Assembly: GCA_026225275.1 (NCBI GenBank)
Contig: JAMFSL010000134.1
Span: 41,926-105,925 of the forward strand
Length of the DNA stretch: 64,000 nt
Source of the DNA: Puia dinghuensis
GTDB taxonomy: Bacteria; Bacteroidota; Bacteroidia; Chitinophagales; Chitinophagaceae
Direction of reading: 5' to 3'
The translations under genes and the position numbers were made by a program. The notes under the pieces were generated by a model. It saw only the letters and a program-made list of their open reading frames with translations, ran no database searches and was not told the DNA's origin. Positions 1 through 7,996 of the stretch are shown piece by piece (positions within the stretch are counted from its first letter, which is position 1; the number at the start of each line of letters is the position of its first letter).

Positions 1-2
1 TT

Positions 3-737
3 GATTCAAGTAGGATATTGGTGAATGAGTCATTTATAAAGAGATTGGGCTTGAAACCTGAGACGGCGCCGGGAACCAGGCTGCATACGCAGGGAAATGA
101 GTTGCTTGAAATCGTCGGCGTGATGAAAGATTTCAATTATAATTCTCTGCATGAGGATGTGAAGCCCTTTATGCTCGTGTATGATCAGAATAATAGTGAT
201 TTTTCTGATATTATTTTGAATGTCAACAGTAGAAATTATAAGATTCTGTTAGGAAATCTGGAATCCTTTTGGCATAAAGATATACCGAATACGCCTTTTG
301 AATATGCGTTTCTCGATCAGGAGGTTCAAAAGCAATATGAGACAGAGACCACTCTGGCCAATATCATCAATTCGTTTACCCTGGTAGCCATATTCGTTTC
401 TTGCTTAGGTTTGTTCGGATTGGTGGCTTTCAGCGCAGAGCAAAGAACAAAAGAACTGGGCATAAGAAAAGTCTTGGGCGCGAGCATTGCGGGACTCACT
501 ACTCTGCTATCCAAGGATTTTCTTAAGCTGGTTACCATCGCCATACTTATTGCAATTCCAATTTCCTTGTGGGTAATGAATAAATGGTTGCAACAGTTCG
601 CCTACAGGATCGAGATAAAATGGTGGATGTTCGCTTTCGCCGGGCTGCTGGCCATATTTATAGCAATGTGCACAGTAAGTTTTCAGGCCGTAAAGGCTGC
701 CCTATCCAATCCTATAAAAAGCCTCCGTTCTGAATAA
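3..737 (+). CDS. ABC transporter permease, MacB/FtsX type, C-terminal part (5' truncated by window)
   Basis: This is the C-terminal end of a permease whose reading frame is already open at the first bases, so the true start lies before the window. The first visible stretch (ILVNESFIKRLGL) is typical of the MacB periplasmic core domain. The second half is an FtsX domain with three membrane segments, and the motif RTKELGIRKVLGAS after the first of them is a hallmark of Bacteroidota MacB/FtsX permeases. Family members work with an ABC ATPase in export or in mechanical signalling across the envelope; the substrate cannot be told. It stops 37 bases before the mannosyltransferase gene, with no terminator seen between them. 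Confidence 0.93.
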   Translation, partial: DSSRILVNESFIKRLGLKPETAPGTRLHTQGNELLEIVGVMKDFNYNSLHEDVKPFMLVYDQNNSDFSDIILNVNSRNYKILLGNLESFWHKDIPNTPFEYAFLDQEVQKQYETETTLANIINSFTLVAIFVSCLGLFGLVAFSAEQRTKELGIRKVLGASIAGLTTLLSKDFLKLVTIAILIAIPISLWVMNKWLQQFAYRIEIKWWMFAFAGLLAIFIAMCTVSFQAVKAALSNPIKSLRSE

Positions 738-774
738 AACGAGTTTGTAACTCCTCTCATTTATTTTAACACCT

Positions 775-2043
775 ATGAATTTTAAAAATCATAAAAAGTG
801 GATGGTAAATCCATTTCGGGGATTTATTGACGCCTGCAGGAAGTACATGATAAGAGGTAACCCGGCCAGAAATACCTTTACAGAAGATTTTATTCGGAAA
901 AACAACTACCGGCTGACAGGCGGCCAGAGAAAGGCACTAAAAAAAGAGTGGACCTCATTTGTCGGTACGATTGAAAGTTATCCCAATAAATTTTTCGGGC
1001 GTGGAATTGTAATTTGCGCGGGCGGAATGAGCTATACCACTTGCGCCTGGGTGTGCATATCCGTTGCCAGGAAATTGGGGTGTACGCTGCCCATCGAGTT
1101 ATGGTATGACGGTCCGGAATTGAACAGGACTTTGATCCGGCAATTTGAAAATCTTCAGGTGAATTGCAGGAACTGCAGGGACTATACGAAATCGGCAATA
1201 CAAGGGTTCGCAATGAAGCCTTTTGCCATCTTAAATAGTTCTTTCAGGGAAATCCTCTTGCTGGACGCAGATAATAACTGCACCAAAGACCCTGCCTATT
1301 TATTCGACAATAGCGAATATTTGCATCACGGCGCGGTTTTTTGGCCAGATTTCTGGAAAACGTCGAAGGAAAACCCTATTTGGAAGATTATAGGATCCAA
1401 ACAATTCGAGTTACCGGAACAGGAGAGCGGTCAAATCGTTATCGACAAAGAGAAATGTTGGAAAGAATTGAATTTGTGCATGTATTTTAACTATCAATCC
1501 CAACATTATTATAAAATGCTCCTGGGTGACAAAGATACTTTCAAGTTCGCATGGCTTGCTCTCGGGCGCAATTACTATATGATACCTACTCCACCCGGAC
1601 TCTGTGGATTTTCGGATCAGGGAGATGAATTCTATGGTTTGTCGATGGTCCAGCACGATATGAATGGATCAGTCCTATTTCTTCATCGAAATCTTCTTAA
1701 ATGGGATCAGACCAGGGACGATGAGATATTATGGACTAAAATAAAGAGAAGGCGAAAGACCTTAAAGCCAGTAAGATTTAAACCCAAGTGGGTTGTCGTA
1801 GGAGATTCCAGTCAACATTTTGTCGATATGGAAGGAGATGTGGAAATACTCTCCTTTTGCGATCTTTTTGATAGATATGAGGAACAGTGCCTGGAGTTCC
1901 TGAAAGAGCTGCGAAAATCGGAACCTTATCTTCAGTTTATCCTTTATCTGTATTTTCTCAAGACAAGATCCGGGTACTCGGAGGATATGAATCTGTTTTC
2001 TGAATTCCATTACCTGTCCCACGCATTGAAAACCTCTGCTTAA
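775..2043 (+). CDS. Putative alpha-mannosyltransferase, GT71/MNN-like family
   Basis: A 422-residue protein that I recognise as a bacterial member of the mannosyltransferase family best known from fungal MNN1/MNN2 proteins (Pfam Mannosyl_trans3). Visible landmarks are LGCTLPIELWYDGPEL (101-116), the nucleotide-sugar/metal DxD motif in LLLDADNN (DAD at 164-166), GAVFWPDFWK (186-195), ESGQ (217-220), GDKDTF (251-256) and FLHRNLLKW in the C-terminal half. These are the conserved blocks of the fungal enzymes in the same order. There is no signal peptide or membrane anchor, unlike the Golgi enzymes, so it probably acts in the cytoplasm. It lies 13 bases before the DUF4254 gene and is probably co-transcribed. 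The sugar and acceptor are inferred from family only. Confidence 0.82.
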   Translation: MNFKNHKKWMVNPFRGFIDACRKYMIRGNPARNTFTEDFIRKNNYRLTGGQRKALKKEWTSFVGTIESYPNKFFGRGIVICAGGMSYTTCAWVCISVARKLGCTLPIELWYDGPELNRTLIRQFENLQVNCRNCRDYTKSAIQGFAMKPFAILNSSFREILLLDADNNCTKDPAYLFDNSEYLHHGAVFWPDFWKTSKENPIWKIIGSKQFELPEQESGQIVIDKEKCWKELNLCMYFNYQSQHYYKMLLGDKDTFKFAWLALGRNYYMIPTPPGLCGFSDQGDEFYGLSMVQHDMNGSVLFLHRNLLKWDQTRDDEILWTKIKRRRKTLKPVRFKPKWVVVGDSSQHFVDMEGDVEILSFCDLFDRYEEQCLEFLKELRKSEPYLQFILYLYFLKTRSGYSEDMNLFSEFHYLSHALKTSA

Positions 2044-2056
2044 AAATTGTACATAG

Positions 2057-2719
2057 ATGTTTCTTTTAGATAAAAACCTGACTATTTTCGATAATTTTAA
2101 AATTTTGAGTCAAACTGTTGGCTGTATTTATGAACGGGTTATCGAGGACTATCATATACTTGATTCGATCGAACAACCCATGCGTAATCCTTATCCTGAT
2201 GAAAAGATAGAGCATTTGTTTTATCTAAAGTGTTGGATTGATACGGTGCAATGGCATCTGGAAGATGAAGTGCGAAATCCGGATATGAATTCAAATGAAC
2301 TTTTGAAAATTAAACGGAGCATAGATTTTCTGAATGGACAGCGTACCGACAAAGTGGAATTAATCGATAGTTTCTTCGTTGAAAGGTTTAAAGAGATCCT
2401 CCCTCTCCCAGATGCCCGTATAAATAGCGAGAGCCCTGCCTGGGCATTGGATCGTTTGTCTATCAATTCTTTGAAAATATACCATATGAAGCTGGAGACG
2501 TTGCGCAAGGATGCGAATGATAGCCATGTCCAAAGATGCAAATATAAGTTGGAAATACTGCGCGAACAGCAAAAAGACCTGTTCCTCAGTATTAATGAAT
2601 TGCTTCAGGAGATTTCTGAAGGAAAGAAATATATGAAAGTGTATAAACAAATGAAGATGTATAATGACCCGACTCTTAACCCGGTGTTGTACAAAGATGT
2701 AAGGAAAGACATTTTATAG
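2057..2719 (+). CDS. DUF4254 domain protein
   Basis: A 220-residue soluble, mostly helical protein matching the DUF4254 family. Recognisable blocks are the N-terminal YHILDSIEQP, the HLFYLKCWIDTVQWHLED helix, ARINSESPAWALDRLS in the middle, and GKKYMKVYKQMKMYNDP near the C-terminus. The function of the family is not known to me; it is found in Bacteroidota among glycosyltransferase genes. Here it directly follows a GT71-like enzyme and converges with a GT9-like one, which supports a role in the same glycan pathway. Its last 6 bases overlap the 3' end of the minus-strand glycosyltransferase gene. Confidence 0.88.
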   Translation: MFLLDKNLTIFDNFKILSQTVGCIYERVIEDYHILDSIEQPMRNPYPDEKIEHLFYLKCWIDTVQWHLEDEVRNPDMNSNELLKIKRSIDFLNGQRTDKVELIDSFFVERFKEILPLPDARINSESPAWALDRLSINSLKIYHMKLETLRKDANDSHVQRCKYKLEILREQQKDLFLSINELLQEISEGKKYMKVYKQMKMYNDPTLNPVLYKDVRKDIL

Positions 2720-3916
2720 AGTCTGCTCTGCCAAAAAATCGATGATCATGGAAGAGGTATATTCATTGCATGGCAGGAGGGCTGTTGTGTCCTTTTTTTC
2801 TTGGTCATCCAGATCGCTAAGCAGGAGTATTTCTTTTCCGCCTGCTGTTTGTCTTATGATCAAACAGTCGATCAATGGTGCGGCGCCCCACCAATGTTGC
2901 GCCGTTTGACCGGCTATTTCATATTTCCCGGTATAAGTGACCAATCGTGGTATTTTATCGGGAGAGACCCCAATATTTAAAAAATGGTTATAAATGGCCG
3001 ACGCACAATGAAGCAGGCCTGTACACGGGCCGAAAACAAGTTTAGTATAATCCGAGCCGATAAGGCACAAGTCTTGTCGCAGCGTTAATTTTTCAGAAAA
3101 GATTATTTTTGATACTTTTTCTTCTCCCAGCCATTCACTGTAAAACTCTCTCTTTCCAATGTTTTTTTCGTCGAAGATCAGTACTTTACTTCTCTCTATT
3201 TTGCAAAGATAGCTAAGCACTTCAAAATAAACATCCATTTTCAATAGCTTTGCCCGACTTGATGATGAATCGAGCACTATAAAGATTCGTTCATTCTTAC
3301 TGATGCCATTCCCCTCCAGCCATTTATTGGCCCATTCCTTTTCTTCGGGCGAGATATAGAGATGGTGTGTATATTCATAACCTGCGGCATATTCCGACAG
3401 TTCTTCATATTCCGGAAAAACCGTATCAAGTTTTCCCAGCCGGAACAATAACATCTGGTTGGAAATAGATAAAAAGATGGGCGAAAACTGATTGATATCA
3501 AGGAAACATTTTTGTATTAATATTTCCAGCAGCTTCCTTTCCTCATAGGTAGCGCAAAAAACGATATCGTAATTGCTATAGTCTATTTCGGACCAGTCGA
3601 AATCACTGTATTTGTTGATATAGGGATTGTTTTTCAGGAGTGCTGTATACAGATAGGTATATCTTTTATCGCGCCAGTTTATATCGATCGACGCATTCTG
3701 GAAAAAGGATTTCAATAATTGTAGTCGCCCTACAGTCAGGCAGCTGTCCCCGATAAAGTGTTCCTTATTATCATAGAGCAGGAGCACCCTTTTAATCTTG
3801 TTTTTATCTATGCTCCTGTTATTGGTCAGGACTTTCTCAAGTGCTGATTGTGTAGCTTCTGTCTTCAAAATTTCAAAAATTTCTGTTGCTTGTTTTGAAT
3901 TATTGCTGAAGATCAA
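2714..3916 (-). CDS. Glycosyltransferase family 9-like protein
   Basis: A 400-residue protein with two Rossmann-like halves typical of GT-B enzymes. The N-terminal half begins with KRVLLLYDNKEHFIGDSCLT, as in heptosyltransferase-type GT9 proteins. The C-terminal half contains GPCTGLLHCASAI, which corresponds to the donor-binding block GPDTGPMH of GT9, with Cys in place of the usual Asp. The first codon is TTG: the frame closes just upstream and no internal Met occurs before the conserved region, so TTG is the most sensible start. The 3' end overlaps the convergent DUF4254 gene by 6 bases. Donor and acceptor are unknown. It probably works on the same glycan as its two neighbours. Confidence 0.68.
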   Translation of the reverse strand: MIFSNNSKQATEIFEILKTEATQSALEKVLTNNRSIDKNKIKRVLLLYDNKEHFIGDSCLTVGRLQLLKSFFQNASIDINWRDKRYTYLYTALLKNNPYINKYSDFDWSEIDYSNYDIVFCATYEERKLLEILIQKCFLDINQFSPIFLSISNQMLLFRLGKLDTVFPEYEELSEYAAGYEYTHHLYISPEEKEWANKWLEGNGISKNERIFIVLDSSSSRAKLLKMDVYFEVLSYLCKIERSKVLIFDEKNIGKREFYSEWLGEEKVSKIIFSEKLTLRQDLCLIGSDYTKLVFGPCTGLLHCASAIYNHFLNIGVSPDKIPRLVTYTGKYEIAGQTAQHWWGAAPLIDCLIIRQTAGGKEILLLSDLDDQEKKDTTALLPCNEYTSSMIIDFLAEQTL

Positions 3917-3994
3917 GATAGCATATTATTCGATGTCGCATGTGGGGGGAGATACCCATTTTTATTTCGGTTCTTACTAAAAGGTGCTTATCTG

Positions 3995-4513
3995 TCAAAA
4001 CAACGTCTGCACACCCCATTGCACCTTCGTCTCATGGTCCAGCAGCCACTTCTTTCTCCACAATCCCCCTCCATATCCCACCAGATCCCGCTTTGACCCG
4101 ATAACCCGATGACAGGGTACTACAATGACGATATTATTCCTGCCATTGGCAGCAGCGGCGGCGCGGATAGCCTTGGTATCGCCTAACTGCCGGGAAAGCT
4201 CCAGATAGCTGATGGTCTTGCCGAAGGGAATGGATAGGAGTTCCTTCCAAACCTGTTGCTGGAATTCGGTGCCTTCCTGGGTGATAGGGAAATCAAAGAC
4301 TCTTCGCTGCCCCTGGAAATATTGTATCAGCTGTTCAATACATTGAATGACGATCGGAGTGATTGGTCCCTGCAGATTGACCGACTGGTATTCTTCATCG
4401 CTGAGGTGATCGATAAAGCTGATCTCACTGATATGGGTATCCGAACCGCCTATACGAAGGAGACCCAGCGGTGATTTGTAATAAGTTGAAGCGACCTCCA
4501 GCGTGGTTGCCAT
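3995..4513 (-). CDS. ogt: Methylated-DNA--[protein]-cysteine S-methyltransferase
   Basis: A suicide DNA-repair protein that moves the alkyl group from O6-alkylguanine to its own cysteine. The 172-residue form has the short ribonuclease-like N-terminal domain and the C-terminal DNA-binding/active domain. The acceptor is Cys134 in PCHRV (133-137), preceded by the NGRNN block with the conserved Asn. I chose the ATG at 4513 over an upstream start at 4576, because that longer form would overlap csaA by 44 bases and only adds unconserved residues. It follows csaA on the same strand by 19 bases, so the two are probably co-transcribed. There is no Ada regulatory domain, so this is the Ogt type. Confidence 0.92.
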   Translation of the reverse strand: MATTLEVASTYYKSPLGLLRIGGSDTHISEISFIDHLSDEEYQSVNLQGPITPIVIQCIEQLIQYFQGQRRVFDFPITQEGTEFQQQVWKELLSIPFGKTISYLELSRQLGDTKAIRAAAAANGRNNIVIVVPCHRVIGSKRDLVGYGGGLWRKKWLLDHETKVQWGVQTLF

Positions 4514-4532
4514 ATTCGAAGGGGTTAAATGC

Positions 4533-4871
4533 TCATCCCAGCTTCCAACCATTTTCCACTTTCCTGTCCGGGCCAATTAAAACTACTTCTTTTTTGTCAG
4601 TATACACACCCAGCACAAGGCATTCGCTGAAAAAATTAGCGATCTGTTTGGGCGGGAAATTGACGATGGCGAGCACCTGCCGGCCGATAAGTTCCTGCTG
4701 TTCATAGAGGTCAGTGATCTGTGCCGAGGACTTTTTAATCCCCAGTTCGCCGAAATCGAGGGTCAATTGCCAGGCCGGTCTTTTTGCTTTGGGAAAATCG
4801 TTAATTTCAAGGATCGTTCCGACACGGATATCTATTTTTTCAAAGTCGGACCACTCGATAGGGGTTGGCAT
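4533..4871 (-). CDS. csaA: CsaA-type tRNA-binding (OB-fold) protein
   Basis: A 112-residue single OB-fold protein. The opening FEKIDIRVGTI and the later VLAIVNFPPKQI and LGVYTDK blocks are the hallmarks of the CsaA/EMAP-II tRNA-binding domain, and the length equals the family norm. In Bacillus, CsaA has been described as a secretion-related chaperone; the domain itself binds tRNA. The gene is divergent from the OsmC gene with only about 40 bases between the start codons, so the two promoters must overlap. The ogt gene follows on the same strand. Confidence 0.92.
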   Translation of the reverse strand: MPTPIEWSDFEKIDIRVGTILEINDFPKAKRPAWQLTLDFGELGIKKSSAQITDLYEQQELIGRQVLAIVNFPPKQIANFFSECLVLGVYTDKKEVVLIGPDRKVENGWKLG

Positions 4872-4911
4872 ACTTATAGCGCTTTATTGGTAATTATAAA
4901 TATACACTTTT

Positions 4912-5334
4912 ATGAAACGTACAGCAACGGCCGTCTGGAACGGCTCCGGAAAAGATGGTAACGGAAATTTAACGACGCAAAGCACGACCCTGAACAAAGC
5001 GCAGTATTCTTACAAGTCCCGTTTCGAAGAAGGGGTGGGCACCAATCCTGAAGAACTGATTGCCGCAGCGCATGCGGGCTGTTTTACCATGGCGCTGGCC
5101 TTTGGCCTGCAGTCAGCCGGGATCACCCCCGAGTCGCTGGAGACCACAGCGACGATCACCCTCGATGTCTCGGGAGCTGCACCGACGATCACTCAATCGG
5201 CGCTGGTACTGAAAGCGAAGATCCCCGGTATCACCAATGAAAAATTCCAGGAGTTCGCCAAGGGTGCAGAGCAGGGTTGTCCCATCAGCCGGGTGCTCAA
5301 GGCGGAGATCACGCTGGATGCCTCGCTGGTATAG
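4912..5334 (+). CDS. OsmC family peroxiredoxin
   Basis: A 140-residue thiol peroxidase that reduces organic hydroperoxides. The two catalytic cysteines are in place: Cys57 in AAAHAGCFTMAL and Cys123 in EQGCPISR. TNPEELIAAAHAGCF is the OsmC signature block. The pattern fits the OsmC branch rather than Ohr. It is transcribed away from csaA and ends about 105 bases before a strong terminator at 5441. A 13-base direct repeat lies in its 3' region. A role in peroxide defence is known for the family and not tested here. Confidence 0.93.
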   Translation: MKRTATAVWNGSGKDGNGNLTTQSTTLNKAQYSYKSRFEEGVGTNPEELIAAAHAGCFTMALAFGLQSAGITPESLETTATITLDVSGAAPTITQSALVLKAKIPGITNEKFQEFAKGAEQGCPISRVLKAEITLDASLV

Positions 5335-5370
5335 ACGGCTGGCCCTTGTCTACCGCGGCAGGCGACGATT

Positions 5371-5405
5371 TAACCGCTGGTAACCATAGATCTAACCGCT
5401 GGTAA
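5371..5405. repeat. Two-copy 13-bp direct repeat, 22-bp period
   Basis: TAACCGCTGGTAA occurs at 5371-5383 and again, identically, at 5393-5405. The copies lie between the OsmC stop codon and the terminator at 5441. Each copy is itself close to a short palindrome (TAACC-GCT-GGTAA). It could be a protein-binding site or a local duplication. There is no direct evidence of function. Confidence 0.6.
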
Positions 5406-5440
5406 GCGCAGAGGTCCGGTAATACGCTTTTGCAATTTTT

Positions 5441-5465
5441 AGCACCTTCGGGTGCTATTTTTTTT
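5441..5465 (+). terminator. Intrinsic terminator after OsmC gene
   Basis: The perfect 6-bp stem AGCACC/GGTGCT is capped by a TTCG tetraloop and followed by A and eight T. This is a textbook rho-independent terminator. It separates the OsmC gene from the Tat-exported oxidoreductase gene, so the latter should have its own promoter within the next 58 bases. Confidence 0.93.
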
Positions 5466-5523
5466 GTTAACTGCCGTACCTTCCCTTCTGAAACAATTTT
5501 GCGTATAACCCAGCAACTACAAC

Positions 5524-6963
5524 ATGAGTTCAAAAAGTACATCCAAACAGAAAGGATCCTTGTCTTCCCGCCGTGAATTCCTGCGGGGAACAACGATGGC
5601 TGCCACCGGATTTTTTATTGTACCCCGGCATGTGCTCGGGAGAGGTTTCCTGGCACCCAGCGACCGATTAACGATTGCAGCCATTGGCGCCGGCGGTAAA
5701 GGCGGCGACGATCTTAAACATTTTTACGGCAGCGGCAAGGTAGACGTTGCCTATTTGTGCGATGTCGATGACCGCTCGGCCGCGGCATCGGTGAAGAAAT
5801 ACGACAAGGCCAAATATTACAAAGATTTCCGGGAGATGCTGGATAAGGAGCATAAGCATTTCGATGCTGTTTCCGTCTCCGTGCCGGATAATGTGCATGC
5901 TGTCGCTGCCATGGGGGCCATCCAGTTGGGTAAGCATGTCTATGTGCAAAAACCCATGACCCACGACATTTATGAGGCCCGCATGCTGACGGAAGCAGTA
6001 AAGCGCTATAAGGTAGTAGCCCAGATGGGTAACCAGGGGTCTTCAGAGGATGGTGTCCGGCTCATGCAGGAATGGTACAATGCGGGGTTGATCGGTGATG
6101 CTACGGCAGTCCATATCTGGACCAACCGCCCCGTATGGCCTCAGGGCGGCGGGACACCGACAAGCACCGACCCTGTCCCGGCGGAACTCAACTGGGATCT
6201 GTGGCAGGGCCCAGCGATGGCTACCGACTATCATAAGGAATACCTGCCCTTCAACTGGCGGGGATGGTGGGCTTATGGCACCGGCGCCCTTGGCGATATG
6301 GGTTGTCACCTCATCGACCCTCCCTTTAAGACCCTGGGTCTCGGTTATCCGTCCGAAGTAGAATGCAGCGTAGCGGCTACGGTTGAAAAGATGTGGACGC
6401 CTGCCTTTCATCCCGAAAGCTGCCCGGTGGCCTCCTCGGTCAAAATGAAATTCCCGGGCAAACCCGGCAAGCCTGATATTGACTTGTATTGGATGGATGG
6501 CGGCCTGATGCCGGACCGGCCCGAAGAATTGGGACCGAATGAGGCGATGGGCGGGCCCGATGGCGGCGCGATCATTACCGGCACCAAGGGAAAGATAATG
6601 TGTAACTGCTATAGCGAGAATCCTACGCTGCTGCCGACGTCCCGGATGCAGGGATTGAATGTGCCGCAGACGATTGCCCGCGTACCGGAAGGCCACTACG
6701 TCCAATGGGTGAATGCCTGTATTGCCGGCTATGGCAAGAACACGCTGAGCTCGCCGTTCGAGTATGCAGGACCGCTGACGGAGACCATCCTCATGGGTAA
6801 CCTGGCATTGAGGAGCTATATGATCAAGGGCGCCAATGAAGATCACTGGCCCGGTCGTAAGAAGCTGCTATGGGATGCCGTCAACATGAAGATCACGAAT
6901 TTCGACGAGGCCAATGCCTTTGTAAAACGGCAATACCGCCAGGGCTATAGCTTAGGTGTATAA
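5524..6963 (+). CDS. Gfo/Idh/MocA family oxidoreductase, Tat-exported
   Basis: A 479-residue NAD(P)-dependent dehydrogenase of the Gfo/Idh/MocA family. The N-terminus carries a twin-arginine signal (SSRREFLRG, Arg16-Arg17, followed by a hydrophobic stretch), so it should be exported folded with its cofactor. The Rossmann motif is AAIGAGGKGGD (around 52-62). The family lysine lies in VQKPMTH (QKP at 142-144), where Gln replaces the Glu of the classical EKP motif; this is common among the Tat-exported Bacteroidota and Planctomycetota members. Substrates are usually sugars or cyclitols, but this one cannot be assigned. It is bracketed by terminators at 5441 and 6987, so it is probably transcribed alone. 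Confidence 0.93.
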   Translation: MSSKSTSKQKGSLSSRREFLRGTTMAATGFFIVPRHVLGRGFLAPSDRLTIAAIGAGGKGGDDLKHFYGSGKVDVAYLCDVDDRSAAASVKKYDKAKYYKDFREMLDKEHKHFDAVSVSVPDNVHAVAAMGAIQLGKHVYVQKPMTHDIYEARMLTEAVKRYKVVAQMGNQGSSEDGVRLMQEWYNAGLIGDATAVHIWTNRPVWPQGGGTPTSTDPVPAELNWDLWQGPAMATDYHKEYLPFNWRGWWAYGTGALGDMGCHLIDPPFKTLGLGYPSEVECSVAATVEKMWTPAFHPESCPVASSVKMKFPGKPGKPDIDLYWMDGGLMPDRPEELGPNEAMGGPDGGAIITGTKGKIMCNCYSENPTLLPTSRMQGLNVPQTIARVPEGHYVQWVNACIAGYGKNTLSSPFEYAGPLTETILMGNLALRSYMIKGANEDHWPGRKKLLWDAVNMKITNFDEANAFVKRQYRQGYSLGV

Positions 6964-6986
6964 GGTCGCCAGCTGAATATAGTCAG

Positions 6987-7013
6987 GCCGCCTCCTGTGG
7001 GGGCGGCTTTTTT
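6987..7013 (+). terminator. Intrinsic terminator after Gfo/Idh/MocA gene
   Basis: A 9-bp stem (6987-6995 with 6999-7007, one G-T wobble) with a three-base loop, followed by six T. It lies 24 bases after the stop codon of the oxidoreductase and just before the end of the convergent SirB1-like gene. Confidence 0.92.
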
Positions 7014-7026
7014 GTGTGGGTATGCG

Positions 7027-7911
7027 TTAATCGTTCAGAAGCTTGGCCAGATCGATCAGCTCTTTCTGCTTATATGCGTGTCTTTCGTCATCAAAGCATT
7101 TACTGAATTCTTCCAGCGCCGTCTGGATGATGCGGTTGTGCGAGAGTGGTTTGAAATAAGAAGCAACCGGCGGTACAGAGACCCGTTTGAAATAGCTTTC
7201 TACGTCCTTGTGAGAAAAGACCTGCCCGCTCATCGGATCGATAAAGAATTCGATACGCTGCTGAGGACTTAGCTTTTCCGGGTTTTCGTCGTAATAGGGT
7301 TTGATATAAGCAAGCACGAATTGCCGGGGAATGTTGATGGCTTTGACAGGGATATCCAGCAATTCACTCAACAGTAAATACAGAATGCCATTGGTGATAG
7401 CATTTCCTCTTTTGGTCTCGATCAATTTATTGATCAGGAATTCCTCCGGATGCTGGTAAGCCACCTCGGTTCCTTTCAAGCCATAATAATTATACAGGAT
7501 GCTGGTCAGGACATTGACCTGCTCCAGCGGTGTGAGATAGCTGTTCAGTTCCAGCCAAATATTGCGCCGAAGCTTTTCTACTTCCTGCAATACGGGGGTC
7601 GTGACCAGGTCAGGGTATTGAAATTTGGCGACCAACAGCGAGGCTGTCAGGAGGTCCTGGTAGCTGCTGCCCTTCCAATGCTGGAAATCTTCCGTCAGAT
7701 CGTGATAGTGCAATTTGTGGATCAGCAGCTCGATACGTTCCTGCACTTCGTTGCTGATCGTATTTTCCCATAAATTTTCCAGGTTGGGAATGATACCGCG
7801 GCCATAGCTGACGATGCGAGTACTGACGGAATCGAAAACTTCCAGGTCAGGGTCATCTATCAAATGGAACAGCGCTTGTATTTCTTTGTTTTCCTGCATG
7901 TAAGGGGTCAT
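7027..7911 (-). CDS. SirB1-like / transglutaminase-like superfamily protein
   Basis: A 294-residue soluble protein. The N-terminal third is helical and HEAT-like. The C-terminal part matches the SirB1 (Transglut_core2) family, with PLEQVNVLTSILYN, KRGNAITNGILYLLL and VKAINIPRQFVLAY matching the conserved RRGxxISxxxLY and NLPxHFxLAY blocks. SirB1-type proteins have no transglutaminase cysteine in this block, and none is present here, so no catalysis should be assumed. The biochemical role of the family is unclear. The gene lies directly downstream of topA, separated by 85 bases that hold two inverted repeats, so it may be read from topA or from its own promoter. Confidence 0.75.
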   Translation of the reverse strand: MTPYMQENKEIQALFHLIDDPDLEVFDSVSTRIVSYGRGIIPNLENLWENTISNEVQERIELLIHKLHYHDLTEDFQHWKGSSYQDLLTASLLVAKFQYPDLVTTPVLQEVEKLRRNIWLELNSYLTPLEQVNVLTSILYNYYGLKGTEVAYQHPEEFLINKLIETKRGNAITNGILYLLLSELLDIPVKAINIPRQFVLAYIKPYYDENPEKLSPQQRIEFFIDPMSGQVFSHKDVESYFKRVSVPPVASYFKPLSHNRIIQTALEEFSKCFDDERHAYKQKELIDLAKLLND

Positions 7912-7923
7912 TCTATCTTATTG

Positions 7924-7941
7924 TACGATGAAAAGATCGTA
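7924..7941. promoter_or_regulatory. Inverted repeat upstream of SirB1-like gene
   Basis: TACGAT-GAAAAG-ATCGTA is a perfect 6-bp inverted repeat with a 6-base spacer, 13 bases ahead of the SirB1-like start codon on the minus strand. Its size and position fit an operator or a leader hairpin. No T-tract follows, so it is not a terminator. Confidence 0.35.
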
Positions 7942-7958
7942 GAAGTTTATAAAACTTT

Positions 7959-7977
7959 GATAAGATTCTTATCCACA
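7959..7977. promoter_or_regulatory. Palindrome overlapping a DnaA-box-like 9-mer
   Basis: GATAAGA-T-TCTTATC (7959-7973) is a perfect 7-bp palindrome. It overlaps TTATCCACA (7969-7977), which is identical to the E. coli DnaA box. One exact 9-mer is not surprising in 64 kb. The overlap with a palindrome between topA and its neighbour is the only reason to list it. Confidence 0.3.
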
Positions 7978-7996
7978 ATAACGGCAGGATTGTTCA

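Noticed and set aside
6043..6846. 267-codon open frame on the minus strand
   Set aside because: Antisense to the Gfo/Idh/MocA gene; no recognisable protein.
7027..7911. Loss of the transglutaminase cysteine as evidence for a dead enzyme
   Set aside because: SirB1-type members normally lack Cys at this block, so nothing has been lost in this protein specifically.
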